Position numbers and translations under genes: made by a program. A stretch of DNA of 64,000 bases from Pseudomonadota bacterium (GTDB taxonomy: Bacteria; Pseudomonadota; Gammaproteobacteria; Steroidobacterales; Steroidobacteraceae): positions 1-64,000 of the forward strand of contig JAJYUA010000010.1 of assembly GCA_021792755.1 (NCBI GenBank). Reading direction: 5' to 3'. Below, piece after piece: positions 44,266 to 54,292 of the stretch (its first letter is position 1; each line of letters begins with the position of its first letter). Below the pieces are notes generated by a model. It did not search any database. It had not been told where the DNA came from and was given only the letters and a program-made list of their open reading frames with translations.

Positions 44266-46905
44266 ATGAAGTCGAATATTGTCCTGTCAAGAACGGTCGC
44301 TGCGATCCTGGGCGTGGCCGCCGTCCGAGGCGTCCTCGCCGCGACTGCCGCAGCGGGCGCGCCCGCAGGTGGCAGTGCGCAGCTGAAGGAGGTCATCGTC
44401 ACGGCGACGCGCCGCGCGGAGAGCCTTCAGAACGTCCCCGTCGCGATCCAGGCCCTGACGGGCCACATGCTCCATCAGCTGCACGTCCACACGCTCTCGC
44501 AGTACCTGCAGTATGTGCCCAACGTCACCATGGCGGCCATGGGTCCGGGCCAGGGGATCTTGTACATGCGGGGACTCGGCACCTCGAACACCGGCGTGCA
44601 AGGGGAGGGTTCGGTCGGCGATTTCCCCACCGTCGGCACCTACCTCGACGACCAGTCGCTGATGTTGCCGGCCCGGGATCTGGATGTCTACGCGGTGGAC
44701 TTGAATCGCATCGAGGTCGACGAGGGCCCGCAGGGCACGCTTTTCGGCGCGGGAGCGGAGGCGGGCGCCATCCGCTACATCACGAACAAGCCGAAGCTCG
44801 ATACGCTCGAAGTGAACGTCAACGCCGGATATGGTACGACGGCGCACGGGGGGGCGAACAGCCGCGTCGACGGGGTGCTCAACATTCCGTTGCTCGCGCA
44901 CAAGCTCGCGGCTCGTGTGGTGGTGTTCACCGACAGCCGCGGCGGCTACATCAACAACCTGCCGGCAACCTTCTCGCGAGGCAGTACCGATCTGGGCTTG
45001 GTGGCGGAGAACGGCGGCGTCGTGCCCGGGAACAGCGCGACGATCAACAACTATCTGATCGCCGCGAGACACATCAATCCGCTCACCTACAAGGGCATTC
45101 GCGCCGAGCTGCTCTACAAGGTCAACGACAACTGGGACGTGCTGCTCACCCAGATGTACCAGAACATGGACGCGCAGGGCGTGTTCTACGAAATGCCCTA
45201 CAGCACGGTGGGCGCGAAAGTCAATGACGTCACCGGCGTGCCGATCGGAACCGTGCCGTTGCCGCCGCTGTCGGTGAATCTGTTCAACCCCTCCTACGAC
45301 AAGGACAGGTTCGAGGACACCGCGGTGAGGGTGCGCGGCAAGGCCGGGCCGTTGAGCGTGGTGTACTCGGGCTCTTACCTGGACCGCAACGTCGCGCAGT
45401 CTCAGGACTACACGAACTACGCGCGCGGCCGCTTCGGATACTACTATCAATGTACGGGGGTCACCTACAGCTCGACCTCGGGCAACCCCAATGCAACCTG
45501 TTACTCGCCGAGCGCCGTCTGGACCGAGTCCTTGCGCAACACCAACGTGCAGCAGGAGCTGCGTGTGAGCACGCCGCGCACCTGGCGGCTGCGGGCGATC
45601 GCCGGGGTCTTTTACTCCGATCTCAAGATCTACGACGACACCGCGTGGCATTACAAGACGGTACCGGACTGCTCGCCGACAGGACCGACGTCCAACTGCT
45701 TCCTGCCGATCCAGCCGTGGCCGGGGGTGCCGGCGGTGGTTCCCGGCGTGCGCAACTCCAGCGTGGCGTTCATGGACGACTTCACGCGCGTCAACATCCA
45801 GAAGGCGGCGTACTTCTCGAGCAGCTTCGACATCGTCCCCCGCAAGCTGACCATCACGGCCGGTATCCGCTACTTCGACATGTACGACTCGGAGATCGGC
45901 GGGGACGTGGGCAGCTTCGGCTGCAAGCAGTTCAGTTCCACATCGTATTTCGGACCCTGTCTCACTCCCTACGGCACGAACTTCGCCAATCAGGTCCACA
46001 CGGCCGTCGAGACCGGCCACCTCGGCCGCGGGAGCCTGACCTGGCACATCACGCACAACGTGATGGTGTACTACACCTATTCGCAGGGTTTCAGGCCCGG
46101 CGGCTTCAACCGCGGCAGCTCCGCGGAGCTGCCGGGCCAGAACGGCGTCGCGCAGTTCCTGACGCCGCTGGTCTACACCTCGGACATCCTAACAAACAAC
46201 GAGGTCGGCTGGAAGACGATGCTGTTCGGCGACAAGCTGCGCTTCAACGGAGCGATCTACAACGAGAGTTGGAATCACGCGCAGACGGAGTTCTTCTGTC
46301 CCCAGTGCGGCTTCGGTAATCTGACCTTCTTTACCAACGGAGCGCACTACCGGGTGAGAGGCATCGAGCTGCAGATCGCCGCGCGGCCGATGCGCGGACT
46401 CACGGTGCAGGGCTCGGCGGCCGTGAACAGCGGCGAGCAGATCAACTCGCCGGCCCTGATCGACAACAATCCGGCGAGCCCGAACTTCGGCAAGGCCATC
46501 GCCACGTATTATGCCAATGGCGTCGCGATCCCGGTGCGCAATCCCTTCGGCCCCATCGGCAGCAACCTTGCGCAGTCCCCGCCGTTCAAGGCGAATCTGA
46601 CGGTCCGGTACGAGCGACCCGTCGGTCCTTATCTGGCGTACGTGCAGGCGGGCTTCCAGCACTCGGCCTCGGCGATCTCCTCCAGCCAGTACTTTTCCGA
46701 CTTCAGGCTGCCGTCGTGGACGACGTACGCGGCCTCGCTGGGCGTGTCGAAGGGCGACTGGACCGTATCGCTCGTTGGCACGAACCTCACGAACGTGAAC
46801 GAAAGCCTGTATACCACCGCCACGCAGTTTACGCTCACCGAGACCCCCATGAGACCGAGGGTGGTGGAACTCGTCTTCAGCTACCACTTTTCGCGGCACG
46901 AATGA
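44266..46905 (+). CDS. TonB-dependent receptor (amine-cluster receptor 2)
   Basis: This outer-membrane receptor has 879 residues from the ATG at 44266 (MKSNIVLSRTVAAILGV signal). The TonB box is LKEVIVTATRRAESLQNVPV. The plug contains YLQYVPNVTMAAMG and LNRIEVDEGPQGTLFGAGAEAGAIRY, and the barrel ends VVELVFSYHFSRHE. It is of the same subfamily as receptor 1 but clearly diverged, so probably a different ligand or an old duplication. Its stop is 35 bp from the convergent dimethylglycine dehydrogenase. Confidence 0.88.
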   Translation: MKSNIVLSRTVAAILGVAAVRGVLAATAAAGAPAGGSAQLKEVIVTATRRAESLQNVPVAIQALTGHMLHQLHVHTLSQYLQYVPNVTMAAMGPGQGILYMRGLGTSNTGVQGEGSVGDFPTVGTYLDDQSLMLPARDLDVYAVDLNRIEVDEGPQGTLFGAGAEAGAIRYITNKPKLDTLEVNVNAGYGTTAHGGANSRVDGVLNIPLLAHKLAARVVVFTDSRGGYINNLPATFSRGSTDLGLVAENGGVVPGNSATINNYLIAARHINPLTYKGIRAELLYKVNDNWDVLLTQMYQNMDAQGVFYEMPYSTVGAKVNDVTGVPIGTVPLPPLSVNLFNPSYDKDRFEDTAVRVRGKAGPLSVVYSGSYLDRNVAQSQDYTNYARGRFGYYYQCTGVTYSSTSGNPNATCYSPSAVWTESLRNTNVQQELRVSTPRTWRLRAIAGVFYSDLKIYDDTAWHYKTVPDCSPTGPTSNCFLPIQPWPGVPAVVPGVRNSSVAFMDDFTRVNIQKAAYFSSSFDIVPRKLTITAGIRYFDMYDSEIGGDVGSFGCKQFSSTSYFGPCLTPYGTNFANQVHTAVETGHLGRGSLTWHITHNVMVYYTYSQGFRPGGFNRGSSAELPGQNGVAQFLTPLVYTSDILTNNEVGWKTMLFGDKLRFNGAIYNESWNHAQTEFFCPQCGFGNLTFFTNGAHYRVRGIELQIAARPMRGLTVQGSAAVNSGEQINSPALIDNNPASPNFGKAIATYYANGVAIPVRNPFGPIGSNLAQSPPFKANLTVRYERPVGPYLAYVQAGFQHSASAISSSQYFSDFRLPSWTTYAASLGVSKGDWTVSLVGTNLTNVNESLYTTATQFTLTETPMRPRVVELVFSYHFSRHE

Positions 46906-46940
46906 GGGCGGCGCGGCCTCGGGCGGAATGCCGGGCGCGG

Positions 46941-49376
46941 TCAACCCCGCATCCGCGAGCCCTCAGGATCGAACGGCGGCTCGCTGAGAATCCTCGCCGC
47001 GCGCCTCTCTCCCAGGATCTCGATCTGGAAGGCATGTTCGGCGGTGTCGGCCGCGAGGGCGGCCGGAACGTATCCTTGCGCGAGTGAGCGATCGACACGG
47101 TGGCCGTAGCCGCCGGAGGTGACCCACCCGATGACTTCGCCACCGTACCAGATCGGCTCATCGCCGAGCGCGTCGGCGTCGGTGGCGTCGATCGCGAAAC
47201 TCACGCGCCGGAGCCGGCCGCCGGTCTTCTTCTCCTCGCATGCGGCTGCACGGCCGATGAAGTCGGGCTTGCCGAGATCGACGAATCGGTCGAGGCCGGC
47301 TTCGAACGGCCCGTAGATCGGTCGCAGCTCTCGGAACCACGTCGGATAATTCTTCTCGAGTCGCATGCTGAGCAGCGCCCGCATGCCGAAGAGCACGAGC
47401 CCGAGAGTCCGGCCCGCGGCCCTGATTTGCCGGTAGAGCCGCCGCTGGTACTCCGGCCTCACCCAGATCTCGTAACCCAGCTCGCCCGTGTAGCTGACGC
47501 GGTTGATCATCGCCGGAACGTCGGCTACATCCGCGGCACGGTGATCCATGAACTTGAACGCCGCGTTCGAGAGGTCTTCGTCGGTGAGCCGCGCCAGCAG
47601 CTCGCGCGCGCGCGGCCCGGCGATTGCGAGCCCGATGAGGCCCTGGTCGAAGCGGTGGATGCTGACCGAGCCATCGGTGGGCAGGTGGCGCTCGAACCAG
47701 CGCATGTGATGGATCTGCGCCTGGGATGAGCCCCACATCAGGAAGCGCGCGGAGGCGGCGCGCGCGATGGTGAAATCGCCGATGAGCTTGCCGGCCGCAT
47801 TGAGCATCGGGGTGAGGGTCATGCGCCCCTCGGGCGGCAGCTTGTTCGTCATCAAGCGCGCGAGGAACCCCTCCGCGCCGGGGCCGGTGATCTCGTATTT
47901 GGCGAAGTTGGCGATTTCGGTCGCGCCCACGGCCTCGTGCACGCCGAGACATTCCGCCTTGACGTGCGCAAAGTCGTTCGAGCGGTGGAAGGAGACGATA
48001 TCGCGCGGCTCTACGCCCTTCGGGGCGAACCACAGCGGCGTTTCCAGGCCCCAGCTGTCGCCCATGACCGCCCCTTCGGCCAGCATCACATCGTACAAGG
48101 GGGTGGTTTGCTGGGGCCTGGCGGCGGGCAGCTCCTCGTTCGGGAAGCGGATCGAGAAGCGCCGGGAGTAGTTCTCGCGGACTTTCTCGTGGGTGTAGTG
48201 CCTCGTCGCCCATTCTCCGTAGCGCGCCACGTCCATCGCCCAGACGTCGAAGCCCGGATCGCCGTGGACCATCCATTGCGACAGAGCGAGGCCGACGCCG
48301 CCGCCCTGGCTGAAGCCCGCCATGACCGCGCAGGCGCACCAGAAGCCGGGCCTGCCTTGAACCGGACCAACGAGAGGGTTGCCGTCGGGAGAGAATGTGA
48401 ACGGGCCGTTGATGACGCGCTTGATGCCGGCGCGGCTCATCGCGGGGAAATGCTCGAAGCCGAGCTCGAGAGACGGGGCGATCCGCTCCAGATCCGGGGG
48501 CAGCAGCTCGGTGCCGAAATCCCACGGCGTCGTCCGCGGTTGCCAGGGCACGCAGGCCTTCTCGTAGGTGCCGAGCACCATGCCGTTGCGCTCCTGGCGC
48601 ATGTAGATCTCGGCCTTGAAGTCGATCGCGTGCGGCAATTCCCGGCCGTGCGCCCGGTTGTATTCGATGACTTCGGGCATATCGTCCGTCACGAGGTACA
48701 TGTGCTCCATCGCAAGCACCGGGAGCTCCAGCCCCACCATGCGGCCGACCTCGCGCGCCCAGAGGCCGGCCGCGTTGACGACGTGCTCGGCGTTGATCGT
48801 ACCGGCGGTAGTCGCGACGTCCCACGTGCCGTTCGAGCGGCGCGAGAGGGCGGTGACCCGCGTGTGCTCGTAGATCTCGGCGCCGCCGATGCGCGCCGAC
48901 TTGGCATAGGCGTGCGTCGTGCCATAGGGATCGAGATTGCCGTCGGCGGCATCCAGCATGGCGCCGACGAAGTATTTTTCCTCGATCAGGGGCAGCAGCT
49001 CCCGGGCCTCCCGGGGCGTCAGGAGCGAGGTCTCGAGGCCGAGGTAGCGCGCCCGGCCGTGCGCCATTTTGAGCCACTCCATGCGCTCGGGCGTGTCGGC
49101 GAGCAGCAGGCCCCCGGAGCGATGCAGGCCGCAGGCTTGGCCGGAGATCCTCTCCAGCTCGTCATACAGGCCGATGGTATAGCCCTGCAGCTTCGCCACA
49201 TTGGGGTCGCCGTTGAGCGTGTGAAAGCCGCCGGCGGCGTGCCAGGTCGATCCCGACGTCAGATGATCGCGCTCGACCAGCACGACATCCTTCCAACCCG
49301 CCTTGGTCAGGTGATAGAGGACGCTGCAGCCAACCACCCCGCCGCCCACGACGAGCACCTGTGCGTGAGATCTCAT
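46941..49376 (-). CDS. Dimethylglycine/sarcosine dehydrogenase (FAD oxidase domain fused to GcvT domains)
   Basis: This oxidative N-demethylase has 811 residues. Residues about 1-370 are a DAO-type FAD domain (VLVVGGGVVGCSVLYHLTKAGWKDVVLVE, SGSTWHAAGGFHTLN with the covalent-FAD-type His region). An FAO_M linker leads into two GcvT folate domains (about 430-800; AIAGPRARELLARLTDEDL, VSYTGELGYEIWV). The family converts dimethylglycine to sarcosine or sarcosine to glycine and passes the methyl carbon to tetrahydrofolate. The start at 49376 opens directly on the FAD motif. It fits between betaine demethylation and the downstream soxBDAG operon. Confidence 0.9.
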   Translation of the reverse strand: MRSHAQVLVVGGGVVGCSVLYHLTKAGWKDVVLVERDHLTSGSTWHAAGGFHTLNGDPNVAKLQGYTIGLYDELERISGQACGLHRSGGLLLADTPERMEWLKMAHGRARYLGLETSLLTPREARELLPLIEEKYFVGAMLDAADGNLDPYGTTHAYAKSARIGGAEIYEHTRVTALSRRSNGTWDVATTAGTINAEHVVNAAGLWAREVGRMVGLELPVLAMEHMYLVTDDMPEVIEYNRAHGRELPHAIDFKAEIYMRQERNGMVLGTYEKACVPWQPRTTPWDFGTELLPPDLERIAPSLELGFEHFPAMSRAGIKRVINGPFTFSPDGNPLVGPVQGRPGFWCACAVMAGFSQGGGVGLALSQWMVHGDPGFDVWAMDVARYGEWATRHYTHEKVRENYSRRFSIRFPNEELPAARPQQTTPLYDVMLAEGAVMGDSWGLETPLWFAPKGVEPRDIVSFHRSNDFAHVKAECLGVHEAVGATEIANFAKYEITGPGAEGFLARLMTNKLPPEGRMTLTPMLNAAGKLIGDFTIARAASARFLMWGSSQAQIHHMRWFERHLPTDGSVSIHRFDQGLIGLAIAGPRARELLARLTDEDLSNAAFKFMDHRAADVADVPAMINRVSYTGELGYEIWVRPEYQRRLYRQIRAAGRTLGLVLFGMRALLSMRLEKNYPTWFRELRPIYGPFEAGLDRFVDLGKPDFIGRAAACEEKKTGGRLRRVSFAIDATDADALGDEPIWYGGEVIGWVTSGGYGHRVDRSLAQGYVPAALAADTAEHAFQIEILGERRAARILSEPPFDPEGSRMRG

Positions 49377-50027
49377 GGGGTCTCCGGTGCGAAGATTCCG
49401 ACACCGGGGTCGCACGGGACGCGCCGCCCCCGTGTCGCGATGCATCTGGAGGCTGGTATAATATACAGCGGGTCGGCGCTTGAGCGATCGGGCCGCCGGC
49501 CCGTGACCGGCGACGCTGCGAGCCCCTCGCGGCAGGCAAGCGCAATGCTACGGTGGTGTCGGCTGCAGGCGTGCGTTGGGTAAGGGTACATCGTCGTTTC
49601 CAGGCTGGACCGTCAGCCTCCTGACCGCGGAACAGCCCTCATCGGGGGGGATTAAAGACGTTGAGCCGTCTTCTGCGGATCTGCGCCGGCATCATAAGTC
49701 GGTATGTGCGCCCTGGGGCCTGCCGTACGGGGGCGCGCGGACCCATTTGCTAGGAATTCCGGCGATTTGGTCGGTCGCGTCGGCCCATTGCGGGCGGCGG
49801 CTCGCCGGGTCCTTCGGCGCTTTGCGCCCGCAGGCTACGCGGCGCATCTTGCGCCGGCGGTCCGGGGCGGCGGCGGTGCTGCTTCCCGGCCGGCTTGCGC
49901 ATGCGGCGAACCCGGGGGCAGCCGGCCCTTGCACGGCGAGAGATGCTGGCGGGCCACGGAGCAATCCCGCGTGTCCGTCATCCGCGGCGGCGCAGTTGCA
50001 ACCGGCCGCCCGAAATCCTAAATTCAA
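49377..50027. other. Long intergenic region between DMGDH and AraC regulator
   Basis: This 651-bp divergent gap has no convincing gene in either strand. An 11-bp perfect palindrome GTATAATATAC at 49456-49466, about 80 bp before the dehydrogenase start, is the only AT-rich element and probably carries a -10 box. The rest is GC-rich with no clear repeats. Confidence 0.5.
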
Positions 50028-51146
50028 ATGCGCATGCCCCAGTCACAGACCTCGGATCTGCTAGTCACGGGAGGACCGATCGGCGCCGAAGGCGCCGGTG
50101 CGCCGGCGGCGCCGGACCGCGGAGGGTTGTTCCGTGCCTTTCTCGCCGGCCCGTGCGGCACTCTCGCTGACGCCTTCGCCAATCTCGAACGGGCCCCGGG
50201 AGTGCAGGTGATCGCCCGCCACGCCCGGCGGCGGCTGCTGGCGGCGCGCGTCGTTTTTCCCCCAGAGGAGGGCGAGGGCTACTGGGAGCTGACGCAGATC
50301 GGCGATGACGTGTACGTCGTCGTGTCAAACGTGTCCTACAGAAGCTCGCGGCGCGAGCTCGTCCCGGGCGACGGGATGATCCAGTTCTATTTCAAGCTCT
50401 CCGGGGACCTCACTCTTGGGGTGAGCCAGACCGAGCCGCTGCGCCTGAACCGGCCGAGCCTGCTGGTGTACTTCCAGCCGGTCGGATTCGACATGCAGGA
50501 ATGGTCCGCACCGAGCATCCGCGAGCGCAGCGTGACCGTCAACGTGCGCGCCGAGTATCTGATCGAGAATTTCATGACTTCCCTGGCGCACGCGCCGCCG
50601 CAGCTGAGCGCGCTGCTGACGGGCTCACCTCGGCAGTTCAATTACTGCCAGTTGCCGCTCAGCTCGCGCATGTTCGATCTTGCCGCCCGGCTGGTCGAGA
50701 GCGTCTATACCGGCACGCTTGCGCTCGTGCACACGGAAGCCTCCATCCTCGAGCTGCTGTGCGCGGCCGTGGCGGAGTTCGGCGCCGCGGAGCAGGCGCC
50801 GATCGAGCAGTTCAGCGAGCACGATCTGCGTTGCCTGCACGCCGCGCGCGCTCTGCTCTTGAAGCAGTTCTCGCCCGCGCCGACGATCCGACAGGCGGCC
50901 CGCGCGGCCGGAATGAGCGAGACATCGCTGAAGCGCGGGTTCAAGAGCCTCTTCGGCGAGACCATTTTCGACTTCTCGGTGCGCTGCCGGATGCAGCATG
51001 CGCTCACCTTGTTGCGCGAGCGGCGAATGCCGGTGGCGCGAGTCGCCGAAGCGGTTGGCTACAGTCACCAGACCTCGTTCGCAACCGCCTTTCACCGGCA
51101 CTTCGGCCTGTGTCCGAAGGACGTGCGGGGGCAGAGATTCCGCTGA
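50028..51146 (+). CDS. AraC-family transcriptional regulator
   Basis: This regulator has 372 residues. Residues about 1-250 are an uncharacterised sensor domain. The C-terminal AraC DNA-binding domain has two helix-turn-helices (IRQAARAAGMSETSLKRGFKSLFG and VARVAEAVGYSHQTSFATAFHRHFG), followed by the usual PKDVR end. It lacks the DJ-1/PfpI-like sensor of GbdR, the AraC activator of glycine-betaine genes in Pseudomonas. Its position between the divergent dehydrogenase and the MttB-sox operon suggests it controls one or both. Confidence 0.88.
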   Translation: MRMPQSQTSDLLVTGGPIGAEGAGAPAAPDRGGLFRAFLAGPCGTLADAFANLERAPGVQVIARHARRRLLAARVVFPPEEGEGYWELTQIGDDVYVVVSNVSYRSSRRELVPGDGMIQFYFKLSGDLTLGVSQTEPLRLNRPSLLVYFQPVGFDMQEWSAPSIRERSVTVNVRAEYLIENFMTSLAHAPPQLSALLTGSPRQFNYCQLPLSSRMFDLAARLVESVYTGTLALVHTEASILELLCAAVAEFGAAEQAPIEQFSEHDLRCLHAARALLLKQFSPAPTIRQAARAAGMSETSLKRGFKSLFGETIFDFSVRCRMQHALTLLRERRMPVARVAEAVGYSHQTSFATAFHRHFGLCPKDVRGQRFR

Positions 51147-51351
51147 TCCGGTGCGCAAGCCGCGTGGCCAAGACGCGCAGGCATTCCCCGGCGGGGTGCT
51201 GCCGTCCATGTCGCGGTCCGCGCCTCGAGGCGGCCCCCCCCGGGCAGGGCGCCTGCCGGCGCGGACCCGAGTTCCTAGCAAGCACGCCTGAGCGCCAAGC
51301 TTCCCGGACGGCCATCTGCGGTATGTTCGACGGCAATTCATGAGGCTGATC

Positions 51352-52881
51352 ATGAGAGCTAACCGTCGTCACCCGGGAGCAGGCAGCCGGCAGAGTGCGC
51401 AGCCCCGCCCGGCCGACTACCGGCGGCTGCGCAATCCGTTCACGCCGCAACGTGTGTTTTCCGACGATGCGGTCGCTGCGATGCACGAGAGCGCGCTCAA
51501 GATCAACGAGACGCTCGGCATCAAGGTGCTGCTGCCCGAAGCTCGAGATCTCTACCGCGAGGCGGGCGCACTGGTGGATGAGGACACGCAGATGGTGCGC
51601 ATCGGGGGGGAGATCATCGCGCAGGCGCTCGAGAGCTGCCCGCGCTCCTTTCGGGGCTTCGGGGCCGACCCGCAGCGCACCGTGGAATTTGCGCCGGGGA
51701 CGCTGGTGTTCGTCGGCGGCTCGAGCTGCCCGAACGTGAGCGACTTGGAACGTGGCCGGCGACCCGGCGCGCTCGCGGACTATATCGAGCTGCTCAAGAT
51801 CAGTCAGCGCTTCGACGTGCTGCAGATTTCGGGCAACTACACCGAGGCGCAGGATGTGCCGGTGCACCTGCGCCACTACGCCATGCTGCGCGCGCAGCTC
51901 ACGCTTTCGGACAAGATGCCGTTCGTGCACTCGCGCGGCCGGGAACAAGTGCGGGATGCCTTTGCAATGATCCGTCTGGCGCGCGGACTCGGCGAGCAGG
52001 AGTTTCGGCAGGCCGTGTACGCCCATACCATGATCAACAGCAACTCCCCGCGGGTGCTCGATCATTCCATGGCCCAGGGCCTGATCGATTTTGCCCGCCA
52101 TGGGCAGATGGCGATCGTCACCCCGTTCTGCCTTGCCGGGGCCATGGCGCCGATCACCATCGCCGGCGCCCTGACGCTGCAGCACGCGGAGGCGCTCGCC
52201 GGCATCACGCTCGCGCAGCTTGCCCGTCCCGGTGCGCCGGTGCTCTACGGCAGCTTTCTCTCCAATGTCGATATGAGGTCCGGCTCGCCCGCTTTCGGCA
52301 CGCCCACCCACATGCAGGCCACCCTCGGGGCCGGACAGCTTGCGCGCCTCATCGGGCTGCCGTGGCGCGCCGGCGCCGGCACGGCGGCCAATGTGGTCGA
52401 CGCCCAGGCGGCGTGGGAGACGCAGTTCTCGCTTTGGGCGAGCGTGCTCGCCGGCGCCACCGTGTGCATCCATGCGGCGGGCTGGATGGAGGGCGGATTG
52501 ACGCATAGCTACGAGAAATTGATGATCGATGTGGAGGTCTTGCAGATGGTCGCCGAGCTGTGCGTGGCGCCGCCCGCCGACGAGGATGCGCTCGGCTTCG
52601 AGGCAGTCGCCACAGTGCCGCCCGGCGGGCATTTCTTTTCGGCGGCGCACACCATGGCGCGCTACCGCACGGCGTTCTACGAGCCGTTGATCGCGGACAC
52701 GGCCAATTTCGGCGCCTGGCAGGAGGCCGGCGGGCGCACTGCCACGCAGCGGGCGTGCGAGAAGTGGAAGCAGACGCTCTCGGATTACACGCCACCGCCG
52801 GGCGCGGCGGCCTGCGGCGAGGCGCTCGAGGAATTCATCGCCCGGCGCACCGAGGAGGGCGGCGCCCCGCCGCTCACCTGA
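51352..52881 (+). CDS. MttB-family (trimethylamine methyltransferase-like) protein 1, without pyrrolysine
   Basis: This TIM-barrel methyltransferase-family protein has 509 residues. Family blocks are INETLGIKVLLPEARDLY near the N terminus, then HSMAQGLIDFARHGQMAIVTPF, LAGAMAPITIAGALTLQHAEALAGI, and GTPTHMQATLGAGQLARL. It has no in-frame amber codon, so it belongs to the non-pyrrolysine branch, in which glycine-betaine (MtgB), proline-betaine and carnitine demethylases are known. The known enzymes pass methyl to a corrinoid protein, but none is encoded here. The start at 51352 has a GAGG six bases upstream. It heads the NCS1-sox operon. Confidence 0.85.
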   Translation: MRANRRHPGAGSRQSAQPRPADYRRLRNPFTPQRVFSDDAVAAMHESALKINETLGIKVLLPEARDLYREAGALVDEDTQMVRIGGEIIAQALESCPRSFRGFGADPQRTVEFAPGTLVFVGGSSCPNVSDLERGRRPGALADYIELLKISQRFDVLQISGNYTEAQDVPVHLRHYAMLRAQLTLSDKMPFVHSRGREQVRDAFAMIRLARGLGEQEFRQAVYAHTMINSNSPRVLDHSMAQGLIDFARHGQMAIVTPFCLAGAMAPITIAGALTLQHAEALAGITLAQLARPGAPVLYGSFLSNVDMRSGSPAFGTPTHMQATLGAGQLARLIGLPWRAGAGTAANVVDAQAAWETQFSLWASVLAGATVCIHAAGWMEGGLTHSYEKLMIDVEVLQMVAELCVAPPADEDALGFEAVATVPPGGHFFSAAHTMARYRTAFYEPLIADTANFGAWQEAGGRTATQRACEKWKQTLSDYTPPPGAAACGEALEEFIARRTEEGGAPPLT

Positions 52882-52882
52882 T

Positions 52883-54274
52883 ATGCCGACCGCGATCACG
52901 GCGGAACGTCACAGCATCGATTTCATCCCGCTCACCGAGCGCTACGGCGCGCCGCGGCGGCTGTTCACGCTCTGGTTCAGCGTCAATCTGCACATCCTGG
53001 GGGTGGCCCTCGGCGCCCTGAGCATCGCCGCCGGGCTGAGCCTCGCTCAGGCGGTGGTCGCCCTCGCGCTCGGCAACGCCATCGGAACCGTCATCATGGC
53101 CGCGCACTCGGCGCAGGGACCGCAGCTCGGGATTCCCCAGATGATCCAGAGCCGGGCGCAGTTCGGCGTCCTCGGGGCCGCGCTGCCGTTGGTGGCCGTG
53201 ATCGTGATGTATGTCCTCTACACCGCCGCGGACCTGCTGATCATGCAGGGCACCATGAGGTCGCTGTTCTCGCTCGGCAGCGACGGCTCGCTGCTGGTGA
53301 TAGCCCTGGCGACGCTGGTCATCGCCTACATCGGCTATGAGCTCATCCACCGCATCGGCAAGGTCATGACGATTCTGTCGGGCGGGCTGTTCGCCGCCGG
53401 CGCAGTGCTGTTGTACGCCGATCACCACGCCGGTGCGGCCGGCGTCCACCCCGCGAACGCACCGCTCATCGCAACGGCCTTCTCGCTGACCATCACGCAG
53501 GCGGCAGCCTGGTCGTTCAGCTACGGGCCGTACGTGGCCGACTATTCCCGGTATCTTCCGCCGGACGTGTCCACGGCGAAGACCTTCTGGAGCACGGCGC
53601 TCGGTTGCTTTTTGGGCTCCACCCTGATCATGATCTTCGGAGCGTATCTGGCATACAAGATCCCGGCACTCGGGGCCAATCCGGCCGAGGCGGTCGCCGG
53701 CCTGTTCGGGCCGGCCGCTCCCCTTGCCGAGGTGCTGCTGATACTGGCCATCGTATACGGCAACGTGATGAACGTTTACAGTGCATACATGTCGAGCTGC
53801 ACCATCTTCTCCGGTTTCAACCGCATGAGTCGCGTCGGAAACGCGTTCAAGCTGCTCGTGATGTCCGCCATCATGGCCGCCGCCATCGTGGTGTCCATCG
53901 GCTCGCAGCACGACTTCCAGGGGTATTTCGCCAACATCCTGAGCGCGATGGTCTACATGCTGGTGCCGTGGAGCGCCATCAATCTCGCCGACTACTACCT
54001 GGTGCGCAAGGGCGTCTATGACATCGATGCGATGTACGACATCCACGGCATCTATGGAGCGTACCGCTGGCGCACTATCGCGGTGTTTCTGACCGGCATC
54101 GCGGCGCAGACGCCGTTCATGGACTTCAGCTTCTACCAGGGGTGGGTGACGCAGCGCATCGGTGCGGACATCGCCTGGGTGCCGGGGTTGCTGATTCCGG
54201 CGGTGCTGTACACGCTCGTGGAGCGCGGCAGGGTGCTGCAACCCTGCGTAGCGCGCCCGGGGTCCGCCGGCTAG
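52883..54274 (+). CDS. NCS1-family permease (nucleobase/cation symporter type)
   Basis: This inner-membrane transporter of about 12 TM segments and 463 residues is of the cytosine/allantoin/hydantoin permease family. NCS1 marks are FTLWFSVNLHILGVALGAL near TM1 and GPQLGIPQMIQSRAQFGVLGAALP, an NCS1 signature-like loop. It begins one base after the MttB stop and 18 bp before soxB, so it is co-transcribed with demethylation genes. It may import a small N-methylated compound; the family usually carries heterocycles such as nucleobases or hydantoins. Confidence 0.85.
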   Translation: MPTAITAERHSIDFIPLTERYGAPRRLFTLWFSVNLHILGVALGALSIAAGLSLAQAVVALALGNAIGTVIMAAHSAQGPQLGIPQMIQSRAQFGVLGAALPLVAVIVMYVLYTAADLLIMQGTMRSLFSLGSDGSLLVIALATLVIAYIGYELIHRIGKVMTILSGGLFAAGAVLLYADHHAGAAGVHPANAPLIATAFSLTITQAAAWSFSYGPYVADYSRYLPPDVSTAKTFWSTALGCFLGSTLIMIFGAYLAYKIPALGANPAEAVAGLFGPAAPLAEVLLILAIVYGNVMNVYSAYMSSCTIFSGFNRMSRVGNAFKLLVMSAIMAAAIVVSIGSQHDFQGYFANILSAMVYMLVPWSAINLADYYLVRKGVYDIDAMYDIHGIYGAYRWRTIAVFLTGIAAQTPFMDFSFYQGWVTQRIGADIAWVPGLLIPAVLYTLVERGRVLQPCVARPGSAG

Positions 54275-54292
54275 CGTTGCGGGCCCGGGCGA

